NCBI GenBank assembly: GCA_034435395.1
Contig: DAOTXK010000108.1
Location: forward strand, 1-22,066
Length of the DNA stretch: 22,066 nt
Reading direction: 5' to 3'
From: DAOTXK01 sp034435395
GTDB taxonomy: Bacteria > Chloroflexota > Anaerolineae > Aggregatilineales > Ch27
The position numbers were made by a program, and so were the translations under genes. The notes below the pieces were generated by a model. That model saw nothing but the letters and a program-made list of their open reading frames with translations, was not told where the DNA came from and did no database searches. Position 1 is the stretch's first letter; every line of letters starts with the position of its first letter. Positions 16,766 to 22,066 of this stretch are shown piece by piece.

Positions 16766-18376
16766 TCAGTACCCCAGGCGCAGGAAGATGAAAGCCAGCC
16801 CGGCAATCAGGGCCAGCAGCGCGCCGCCGTAAAGCAGCAAGCGCCGCAGCACCGTCCCCTCGTCGCCGCCCAGCCCGACCGTGCTCGCGCCGACGATGAT
16901 CTTGGCCGGGGCCAGCAGGCTGGCGATGGCCGCTGCGGCCGTCTGCGCGCCCAGGACCATGGTCACGCTCAGGCCCATGAGAATCGCCGTATCCCGTTGC
17001 AGCGCGGCGAAGACGGCGTTGGAGTTGGTGTTGCTGCCGGTCATAAACGCGCCCAGCGCGCCGATGGCCGTCGCCACGAAAGCGTAGAGGTCCGGCGGCA
17101 CCGTCCCGGCCATCCACTCCGCCAGCGCCCGCGTCATGCCCGCGCAGGTCATGATCGTCGCCATACCGACCATCGACAGGATGCCCAGTGCCGGGCGAAT
17201 GCCCTGGGTGAGCGTGTCGGCGAGGATAGCCCGCCCCGCGCCGGGACGGTAATAACCCCGTCGGCGATAGACCCCATAGGCAATGACCGCGCTGTAGACC
17301 AGCACCGCGCCCGCATGTTCGAAGACCCTGATCCCCAGGTCAGGGGCCGCGGGCGTGATCCATCCCAGGGCAGTGGTGACTTCCGGCAGCGGCAGGGTGA
17401 TCTGGACCTGCCCGAAAAAATCCTTGACCGGCCCGATACCCTTGATCAGGAAGGCCAGGACCACCAACACCGCGTACCCCGCGATGGCCAGTGCAAACGA
17501 GGGAACGGGGCGATCTCCCCCGGCGTGCCCCGGATTGTCGGCGGGGGCGACCGCCGAGGCGCGAGTTGACTCCACCGCCAGCCCCTGCCCGCGCCGGTAG
17601 AACGGCCAGCGCGCCACCCACAGCCCGACGACCAGCGCCGCCAGACTGCCGCCCGCCGCGCCGATGTTCCACAGACCATTGGTTGCCAGGGCGTACTGCC
17701 CGGCAGCCATCACCCCGCCGATGACCAGAGTAGCTGGCAGCGCCCGCCGCACCCCGCGCCACCCGGCATACGCGTGGGCCGCCAGCAGCCCACAGCCGAA
17801 CGCCGCCGCCCCCAGCAGGATGGCCGCCGGTGGGGCCAGCCGATCGGGGTCCATGCCGGTCACGCCGATCAGGGCGATGAACGACGAGGCCAGCGAGCCA
17901 AAAGTCACCGCCCAGGCGTGCCCGATGGATGGCACGACCACGGCGGCCAGCGGCGTCAGGCCCAGCCCCACCAGCAGCGGCGCGGCCACCGCCACCGGCA
18001 CGCCGAAGCCGCCCACCCCTTGCAGAAATGAGGTGAACACCCAGCCGAGCAACAGCACACGCAGCACGTCGTCGCCAGTCAGGCGGGTGAACCAGGCGGC
18101 GATCACCTCCAGCGCCCCGGCTTTCTCCACCACGTGATAAAGCAGCAGCGCCGCCCAGACGATGTACACCACGTCCACCGTGAGGATCAGCGAGCGGACG
18201 TGCGCGCTGCCGATCACGTCCAGGCCAGCCCCGAACCGCCAGGCGGCGATCACCAGCGCCACAAACCACCCCGCCGGGCCGGCCTTGCTGCCCCCCCAGC
18301 GGCAGCCGACCATCAGGATCAGCACGGTCACCGGAGGGACAGCCGCCAGCAGCACGTCCCAGGGAGCCAATGTCAT
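16766..18376 (-). CDS. lctP: L-lactate permease (LctP/LldP family)
   Basis: This 536-residue, 12-14-helix transporter imports lactate (and often glycolate) with protons. Diagnostic stretches are GVGGFGVPVAVAAPLL (120-135), comparable to the E. coli GAAGFGAPVAI region, the following IGHAWAVTFGSLA, and TGSNTNSNAVFAALQ (446-460), comparable to the TGSDTSSNALF motif. A hydrophilic loop lies at about 265-300. No lldD or lutABC genes adjoin, so lactate oxidation genes must be elsewhere. The start is ATG 18376 with AAAGGT about 9 nt upstream; both sit beside or inside the inverted repeat GTCATAG-TG-CTATGAC at 18372-18387. The stop codon lies about 50 nt from the convergent TolB-like gene, with no clear terminator between them. 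Confidence 0.93.
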   Translation of the reverse strand: MTLAPWDVLLAAVPPVTVLILMVGCRWGGSKAGPAGWFVALVIAAWRFGAGLDVIGSAHVRSLILTVDVVYIVWAALLLYHVVEKAGALEVIAAWFTRLTGDDVLRVLLLGWVFTSFLQGVGGFGVPVAVAAPLLVGLGLTPLAAVVVPSIGHAWAVTFGSLASSFIALIGVTGMDPDRLAPPAAILLGAAAFGCGLLAAHAYAGWRGVRRALPATLVIGGVMAAGQYALATNGLWNIGAAGGSLAALVVGLWVARWPFYRRGQGLAVESTRASAVAPADNPGHAGGDRPVPSFALAIAGYAVLVVLAFLIKGIGPVKDFFGQVQITLPLPEVTTALGWITPAAPDLGIRVFEHAGAVLVYSAVIAYGVYRRRGYYRPGAGRAILADTLTQGIRPALGILSMVGMATIMTCAGMTRALAEWMAGTVPPDLYAFVATAIGALGAFMTGSNTNSNAVFAALQRDTAILMGLSVTMVLGAQTAAAAIASLLAPAKIIVGASTVGLGGDEGTVLRRLLLYGGALLALIAGLAFIFLRLGY

Positions 18377-18387
18377 AGTGCTATGAC
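18372..18387. promoter_or_regulatory. Inverted repeat over the lactate permease start codon
   Basis: GTCATAG-TG-CTATGAC is a perfect 7-bp inverted repeat with a 2-nt centre. It contains the lctP start codon (18374-18376). It could be a repressor operator or, in mRNA, a small hairpin that hides the start. Lactate permease genes are commonly controlled by GntR-family regulators, but no such gene is present here. Confidence 0.45.
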
Positions 18388-18524
18388 CTTTGACTAATCA
18401 TCAATCAATAAGGAATCCCGCAACCGCTTGATAAACATATCGCACGCCTGTTCTTAATGGAAGCGCAGGGATTCCGTAGGCTGAGCGTAGGGCAATCGTC
18501 AGGAAAATCCGATAAAGATGGACT

Positions 18525-18532
18525 AGTATAAT
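18525..18532. promoter_or_regulatory. Overlapping divergent -10 boxes
   Basis: AGTATAAT contains TATAAT on the plus strand and TATACT on the minus strand. The minus reading would give the lactate permease a leader of roughly 140 nt; the plus reading would drive a transcript through the GC hairpin toward the glycosylase gene. No clear -35 is seen on either side. Confidence 0.4.
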
Positions 18533-18713
18533 AAACGAAGGGCGAAATCTCTTCTTCTCCTCCTTTTTGACAGCGACCCGGGGTTCGGCGTCCCCGGGTC
18601 TCGTCGTTTCTGCGACCGCCCCAGTATACCGTCCTCTGAGGTTTTCCGCCGCCTTCCCGCCCGCCGCCAGTCCTGGCTGCCGCGCCCAACCCCGCAGTTC
18701 CGCCGCCATTTTA

Positions 18714-18722
18714 TGGTACAAT
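18714..18722 (+). promoter_or_regulatory. Extended -10 giving a leaderless glycosylase mRNA
   Basis: TGG followed by TACAAT ends 7 nt before the ATG at 18730. The predicted +1 is 18729 or 18730, so the message would have essentially no 5' leader, and no Shine-Dalgarno sequence is present between the -10 and the start codon. Confidence 0.6.
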
Positions 18723-18729
18723 CCGGCCC

Positions 18730-19323
18730 ATGAACGCCCTGCCCCGCCACTTCTACGACCGGCCCACCGTCCAGGTGGCCCGCGACCTGCTGGGCTGCCT
18801 TCTGGTCCGCACGCTGGATGGCCGGCGCATCTGCGGGCGGATCGTGGAGACCGAAGCTTACGTCGGGCCGCAGGACCAGGCCAGCCATTCCCGGCACGGG
18901 CACACCGCCGCCAACGCCGTCATGTTCGGCCCGCCGGGCCACGCCTATGTGTACTTCACCTATGGCATGCACTGGCTGCTCAATGCCGTGACGGAAGCGG
19001 AAGGTCACGGCGCGGCGGTGTTGCTGCGCGCCATCGAGCCGCTAGAGGGCCTGGACCTGATCGCCGCCCACCGACCGGGCCGCCCTCGCCATGAATGGAC
19101 CTCCGGCCCGGCCCGGCTGACCAAAGCCCTGGCCATCGACCGCGCCTTCAACGGCGCTGACCTGACCAGCGGGCCGCTGATCATCGTCCCCGGCGCGCCA
19201 GTGCCCGATGGCGATATCCAAAACGGGCCGCGCATCGGCATCGCCGCCGCGCCGGAGCCCTGGCTATCGGCCCCCTATCGCTTCTGGATCGCCGGGAACC
19301 CTTACGTATCGAAACCGCGCTGA
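18730..19323 (+). CDS. mpg: 3-methyladenine DNA glycosylase (AAG/MPG family)
   Basis: This 197-residue alkyl-base glycosylase (Pfam Pur_DNA_glyco family, also called DNA-3-methyladenine glycosylase II-like AAG) removes alkylated or deaminated purines such as 3-methyladenine and hypoxanthine. RIVETEAYVG (37-46) carries the catalytic Glu42 and the base-displacing Tyr44 by comparison with human Glu125 and Tyr127. His53 in ASHSRHG, YVYFTYGMHWLLNAV (73-87, Asn85 matching human Asn169), VLLRAIEP and GPARLTKALAID are further family signatures. Length and motifs indicate a complete protein. It appears to be transcribed alone from a leaderless promoter; fabI follows with its own promoter. It is not linked to the Mug-like glycosylase gene on the other strand. 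Confidence 0.95.
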   Translation: MNALPRHFYDRPTVQVARDLLGCLLVRTLDGRRICGRIVETEAYVGPQDQASHSRHGHTAANAVMFGPPGHAYVYFTYGMHWLLNAVTEAEGHGAAVLLRAIEPLEGLDLIAAHRPGRPRHEWTSGPARLTKALAIDRAFNGADLTSGPLIIVPGAPVPDGDIQNGPRIGIAAAPEPWLSAPYRFWIAGNPYVSKPR

Positions 19324-19331
19324 GGGCGTTG

Positions 19332-19337
19332 TATAAT
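19332..19337 (+). promoter_or_regulatory. TATAAT -10 of fabI
   Basis: A perfect TATAAT sits 9 nt after the glycosylase stop. It predicts +1 near 19344 and a 27-nt leader with AAAAGGAG (19357-19364) before the ATG at 19371. The -35 region is poor. Confidence 0.6.
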
Positions 19338-19370
19338 CGATACTGCCACTCACCTTAAAAGGAGCCAAAA

Positions 19371-20177
19371 ATGGGGTTGCTGGATGGAAAAAATGCGCTG
19401 ATTTTTGGGGTCGCCAACAACCGTTCTATCGCCTGGGGCATCACCCAGAAGCTGCACGCCGAAGGGGCCACCATCGGCCTCAGTTATGCCATCCCGGAAC
19501 TGGAGAAGCGTGTGTTCCCGCTGGCAGAGGAGATCGGCTGCACCTTCGTGGAGCGGGCCAACGCCAATGACGACGCCGAACTGGACGCCGTCTTCGCCAA
19601 GGCGAAGGAGCGCTTCGGTCGCCTGGACGTGCTGGTCCATGCCATCGCCTACGCCGGGCGCGAGGAGCTGAGCGGTCTGTATCTGAACACCAGCCGCGAG
19701 GGCTTTAAGGTCGCCCTGGAAACCAGCACGTACAGCCTGGTGGCGCTGGCCCAACGCGCCGTCCCGTTGATGACCGACGGCGGCAGCATCATCACCCTCA
19801 CCTACTTCGCCGCCGAGAAGGTCATGCCTCGCTATAACGTGATGGCCGTCGCCAAGGCCGCCCTGGAGTGCTCGGTCCGTTACCTGGCCGCCGAACTCGG
19901 CCCGCAAAACATCCGCGTCAACGCCATCAGCGCCGGGCCGATCAAAACCCTGGCCGCCGCCGGGATCGCCGGGTTCCGCCTGATGCTCAAGTACAGCGAG
20001 GAGGCCGCCCCGCTGCGCCGCCACGTCACCCAGGAGGATGTGGCCAACACCGCCCTGTACCTGGCCTCGGAGCTGGGCAGCGCCGTCACCGGGGAGATCA
20101 TTTACGTGGACGCGGGTTATAATATCCTCGGTCTGACCATGACCAACGAACAACGGGAGCAGTTCAACCTGGAATAG
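19371..20177 (+). CDS. fabI: Enoyl-[acyl-carrier-protein] reductase (NADH), FabI
   Basis: This 268-residue SDR-type enzyme catalyses the last reduction of each fatty acid elongation cycle. The FabI-specific coenzyme loop GVANNRSIAWGI (13-24) replaces the usual SDR glycine motif. The catalytic residues are Tyr145 and Tyr155 with Lys162 in TYFAAEKVMPRYNVMAVAK (144-162), the Tyr-x6-Lys pattern of FabI. VNAISAGPIKTLAA (183-196) is the flexible substrate loop, and GEIIYVDAGYNILG (241-254) is the conserved C-terminus. A tail of about 13 residues follows. AAAAGGAG upstream supports the start. The protein is triclosan-target type by family, but sensitivity is not predictable here. No other fab genes adjoin. 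Confidence 0.97.
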   Translation: MGLLDGKNALIFGVANNRSIAWGITQKLHAEGATIGLSYAIPELEKRVFPLAEEIGCTFVERANANDDAELDAVFAKAKERFGRLDVLVHAIAYAGREELSGLYLNTSREGFKVALETSTYSLVALAQRAVPLMTDGGSIITLTYFAAEKVMPRYNVMAVAKAALECSVRYLAAELGPQNIRVNAISAGPIKTLAAAGIAGFRLMLKYSEEAAPLRRHVTQEDVANTALYLASELGSAVTGEIIYVDAGYNILGLTMTNEQREQFNLE

Positions 20178-20219
20178 GCCGCCGCCGCGTCACCGGTGCG
20201 CGGACAAATGGAGTCAAGG

Positions 20220-21515
20220 ATGATGAGCAACAAATATCTCTGGCCCTGGGGTTCCGGGCTGGTGGCCCTGGGCCTGAGCCTGGTTGTCGCGCTGGCCCTG
20301 CCGACCGTCCAGGCCCAGACCGGCGGCGCGACCTTCACCGTCGCCCAAACCAGCACCGAATCGCATTATCCGCGCGGCATGACGTTTACCATTCAGGCCA
20401 CCAGCAGCGCCGGGGACATCACCCGCGCCACGCTGTTCGTCGTGCTGCGCACCGGCAACCGCGAGCGGGCCAACGGCGAGTTTGACGCCGAACAGGGGGT
20501 GTGGTCCGCCCGCTTCCGCGAGACGGGTGGTCTGCCGCCCTGGATCGACTTTACCTACTACTGGCTGCTCACCGACAGCGCCGGCAACACCTTCGAGACC
20601 GAGCCGGGGTACGCCATCTACGAAGACCTCACCCGGGAGTGGTTCCACCTGGATACCGAGGACATCACCCTGCACTGGTTCGGCTTCCCGGAGGAGTTCG
20701 GGGGGATGGTTGCCCAGGCCATGGCCGACATGCGAGAAAAATTTGCCGCCGGCTGGGGCCGCCTGCTGAGCCACAAACCCATCGCCGTCTTTTTCCCGGA
20801 TCGTGAATCCTGGGACGAGTTCAGCGCTGGCGGCAGCAACTCGCGAGCGGCGGGCTTCACCAACAGCGGCTGGGGTTATTCGGTGCAGCGGCTGGCCGAC
20901 GAGGAGCCGCCCGAATTCCTGATGGAGTGCGTGGAACGCTGGGGCCATCCCCGACACCGTCCGATGGAATGGCGCTTGCAGCGCGGCGTGACCACCGTCG
21001 TCCACGAGATCACCCACATGTACCAGAGCGACTTCCGCGTCGGCGGCCCCGACTGGTGGACGGAGGGCCAGGCCGACTACTTCGCCTGGCTGACCGGCCT
21101 GGACGCCGACCCGGCTGACCGTCTGGCCAACCTGCTGACCGTGACCGACGACTTCCCCACCCTGCAGGGGCCGGGGCCGGACCTGGCGCTGGTGGTCATG
21201 GCGGCGGATAGCTGCAACGCCCTGGGCTACGACATGGGCAATAACTTCATCCGCTGGCTGCTGGATAACTACGGTGGCCTGGAGACTCATGCCCGCCTGG
21301 TGGACGTCCTGCCCGGCCGCAGCCTGGACAGCGCCCTGGTCGCCGTCACCGGCAAGACGCTGCTGGAGCTGGAGAACGAATGGCGCGCCTCCTGGGGACT
21401 GGGGCCGGTCGAGGCGCTGCCCACCCCGACGCCGTTCGTCCTGCCCACCGCGCCGCCGATGGTGCTGCCCACGCCCGCGCCCATGGTCCTGCCCACGGCG
21501 TCCGGGGGCAGTTAG
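20220..21515 (+). CDS. Secreted MA-type zinc metallopeptidase (gluzincin) of unknown substrate
   Basis: The protein has 431 residues from ATG 20220 (ATG 20223 is nearly equivalent); GGAG lies about 6-9 nt upstream. It begins with a signal peptide (helix about 11-29, likely cleavage after VQA, residue 32). An N-terminal beta-rich domain (35-135) resembles an immunoglobulin-like module. The peptidase region carries HEITH (262-266) in VVHEITHMYQ, followed by DWWTEGQADYFAW with Glu282 as probable third zinc ligand, the HExxH...E arrangement of gluzincin/Peptidase_MA-like proteins. The C-terminus is a threefold 8-residue Pro repeat, so it is probably exported or wall-associated. Substrate unknown. 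It follows fabI by 42 nt, and a strong terminator ends the unit. Confidence 0.82.
   Translation: MMSNKYLWPWGSGLVALGLSLVVALALPTVQAQTGGATFTVAQTSTESHYPRGMTFTIQATSSAGDITRATLFVVLRTGNRERANGEFDAEQGVWSARFRETGGLPPWIDFTYYWLLTDSAGNTFETEPGYAIYEDLTREWFHLDTEDITLHWFGFPEEFGGMVAQAMADMREKFAAGWGRLLSHKPIAVFFPDRESWDEFSAGGSNSRAAGFTNSGWGYSVQRLADEEPPEFLMECVERWGHPRHRPMEWRLQRGVTTVVHEITHMYQSDFRVGGPDWWTEGQADYFAWLTGLDADPADRLANLLTVTDDFPTLQGPGPDLALVVMAADSCNALGYDMGNNFIRWLLDNYGGLETHARLVDVLPGRSLDSALVAVTGKTLLELENEWRASWGLGPVEALPTPTPFVLPTAPPMVLPTPAPMVLPTASGGS
21432..21503 (+). repeat. Three tandem 24-bp repeats in the peptidase C-terminus
   Basis: Three in-frame 24-nt units encode PFVLPTAP, PMVLPTPA and PMVLPTAS. The DNA copies are imperfect but share a CTGCCCAC core. 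Such short Pro-rich repeats usually act as flexible wall or membrane spacers and may vary in number between strains. Confidence 0.75.
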
Positions 21516-21542
21516 CGCCCGACTGCGACCATCTAATGGCTG

Positions 21543-21569
21543 AAGAGGGAGCGCCCGCTCCCTCTTTTT
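21543..21569 (+). terminator. Strong Rho-independent terminator after the metallopeptidase gene
   Basis: GAGGGAGC (21545-21552) pairs with GCTCCCTC (21557-21564) across a 4-nt loop, extended by two A-T pairs, and the descending arm runs straight into TTTTT (21565-21569). It lies 28 nt after the stop codon of the peptidase. Confidence 0.92.
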
Positions 21570-21599
21570 GTGGCCGCAGGGGCCGCTCAACTGGACAGT

Positions 21600-21641
21600 A
21601 AAACCTGACGCCGGGCCTGAGGCCGGGCTGAAGCCGTCAGG
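21600..21641 (-). terminator. Probable terminator of the 98-residue gene
   Basis: Read on the minus strand, CCTGACG just after the stop codon pairs with CGTCAGG about 25 nt further on, with a GC-rich interior, and is followed by TTTTA. The stem is interrupted, so the call is weaker than for the facing terminator at 21543-21569. Confidence 0.5.
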
Positions 21642-21933
21642 CGATGGCCTCCACCCGTGCCTCGACCAGGCGGAAGTTGGCGCGTAGTTTATCACTGTCC
21701 TGTCGTTTGGGGGTCTCGGAGACTTCCTCCACCAGCGTGACAGTCACGCCCAGGTTGGGCAGGCGGTAGCGGGTCAGAATCTCGTGCCCCACCCCCACGC
21801 GCAGCATCAGCAGTTCCGAGTCAGGGTCCAGGCGGCGGATATGGCCGCGCGCCCGGTTGACCTTCATCTTGACCAGCTTATCGGCCAGCTCCTGCATCTG
21901 GGCCTCAGACAGTTTTTCCAGCGTTTTGGGCAT
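21637..21933 (-). CDS. Small conserved-looking protein of unknown function
   Basis: I do not recognise this 98-residue protein. It has an N-terminal helix (KLSEAQMQELADKLVKMK), a basic segment (VNRARGHIRRLDPDSE), then a beta-rich half (LLMLRVGVGHEIL, NLGVTVTLVEEV) and a helical end. It has no cysteines, signal peptide or membrane helix, so it should be cytosolic. The gene is well supported: an extended -10 TGC-TACAAT (21994-22002), GGAGCGAGG upstream of the ATG at 21933, and a likely terminator. The fold looks like a small alpha-plus-beta domain, but no function can be assigned. Confidence 0.7.
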   Translation of the reverse strand: MPKTLEKLSEAQMQELADKLVKMKVNRARGHIRRLDPDSELLMLRVGVGHEILTRYRLPNLGVTVTLVEEVSETPKRQDSDKLRANFRLVEARVEAIA

Positions 21934-21993
21934 AATGCGCCTCGCTCCTGCGGTCAGGGATCGTGGCTATCGCAGCCGGGGATTCGCGTTAGA

Positions 21994-22002
21994 ATTGTAG
22001 CA
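21994..22002 (-). promoter_or_regulatory. Extended -10 of the 98-residue gene
   Basis: On the minus strand TGC precedes TACAAT (21999 to 21994), predicting +1 near 21987 and a 54-nt leader. A TAGAAT on the plus strand (21990-21995) overlaps it and could serve the gene that starts at the right edge. Confidence 0.55.
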
Positions 22003-22032
22003 CAGCGCCGCCTGTCATGGGGAGGGGCCGCC

Positions 22033-22066
22033 GTGTTGCCCAGCGACGCCTACACCGTCTCCAGCC
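22033..22066 (+). CDS. Possible 5' end of a gene running off the right edge
   Basis: GTG 22033 (or TTG 22036) follows GGGGAGGGG (22018-22026) at a suitable distance. The ten codons from TTG onward read LPSDAYTVSS and all end in G or C, the bias of real genes here. Only eleven codons are visible, so the product cannot be named. A -10-like TAGAAT lies at 21990-21995. Confidence 0.35.
   Translation, partial: MLPSDAYTVSS

Larger units (their letters stand above)
18377..18729. other. 353-bp intergenic region with divergent promoter elements and hairpins
   Basis: No convincing gene is present; minus-strand open frames of about 100 codons lack family resemblance and conventional codon bias. The region is distinctly more A/T-rich on its left side. 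It holds the inverted pair GGAATCCC (18412-18419) and GGGATTCC (18468-18475), a TATAAT (18527-18532, plus) overlapping a TATACT (18530 to 18525, minus), a pyrimidine-rich tract (about 18548-18567), and the strong hairpin GACCCGGGG/CCCCGGGTC (18575-18583 with 18592-18600, 8-nt loop). Confidence 0.5.

Noticed and set aside
11927..18376. A lactate utilisation cluster formed by the D-2-hydroxyacid dehydrogenase and the lactate permease
   Set aside because: The genes are about 4 kb apart, interrupted by unrelated genes and a plus-strand gene, and the dehydrogenase substrate is unknown.
18401..18721. Minus-strand open frame of 106 codons in the lctP-mpg gap
   Set aside because: Composition is mixed, no family resemblance, a frame-shifted overlapping alternative is equally good, and the region shows promoter and hairpin structure instead.
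20214..21695. Minus-strand open frame of 493 codons opposite the metallopeptidase
   Set aside because: Length alone is not evidence in GC-rich DNA; the plus strand carries a signal peptide, HEITH motif and expression signals, and the antisense product is low-complexity Gly/Gln/Val.

Overview
The window is a GC-rich bacterial chromosomal segment. The genes are short transcription units on both strands, their third codon positions are strongly G/C-biased, and most are housekeeping or membrane functions. Several points suggest a Chloroflexota (Anaerolineae-like) genome: Pro/Thr 'PTPTP' linkers in secreted proteins, a PknB-type kinase with a lectin-like ectodomain, an ArsA ATPase with an HSP20-like tail, and a RodZ-like protein beside L9. 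That assignment is inference from memory of such genomes. No rRNA, tRNA, CRISPR array, insertion sequence, prophage or obvious recent transfer was seen.

Layout. Positions 1-2144 (minus strand) read rplI (L9, with an acidic tail), then a small zinc-ribbon protein 6 nt downstream, then a RodZ-like HTH/membrane/DUF4115 protein cut by the left edge. Positions 2492-11419 (plus strand) carry a YegD-like Hsp70 ATPase, a GT39-type membrane glycosyltransferase, a small SAM methyltransferase, an ArsA-family ATPase, a UbiB/ABC1-family kinase-like protein and a transmembrane Ser/Thr kinase. Positions 11518-15422 (minus strand) carry a Mug-like DNA glycosylase coupled by a GTGA overlap to a second GT39-like protein, then a tiny two-helix membrane protein, a D-2-hydroxyacid dehydrogenase and a 105-residue unknown. 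A TolB-like propeller protein (plus, 15556-16716) faces an L-lactate permease (minus, 16766-18376). Positions 18730-21515 (plus strand) carry an AAG/MPG-type 3-methyladenine DNA glycosylase, FabI enoyl-ACP reductase and a secreted MA-type metallopeptidase ending at a clear terminator. The right edge has a 98-residue unknown on the minus strand and probably the first codons of a divergent plus-strand gene.

A recurring signal is a -10 box (TATAAT-like), several times preceded by TGn (extended -10), close upstream of most genes, with weak or absent -35 boxes. These boxes decide several start codons. Two genes (the GT39 protein at 3934 and the alkyl-base glycosylase at 18730) appear to be transcribed leaderless or nearly so. 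Three palindromes sit on promoters or starts: on the rplI -10 box, across +1 of the tiny membrane protein gene, and over the start codon of the lactate permease.

Functionally the window is a mosaic: envelope and cell shape (RodZ, GT39 proteins, TolB-like protein, peptidase), DNA base repair (Mug, MPG), lipid synthesis (FabI), signalling (Ser/Thr kinase) and lactate or 2-hydroxyacid metabolism (permease, dehydrogenase). No single dedicated novel system is evident. The most unusual items are the kinase ectodomain, the promoter palindromes, the leaderless predictions and a structured 353-bp intergenic region at 18377-18729.
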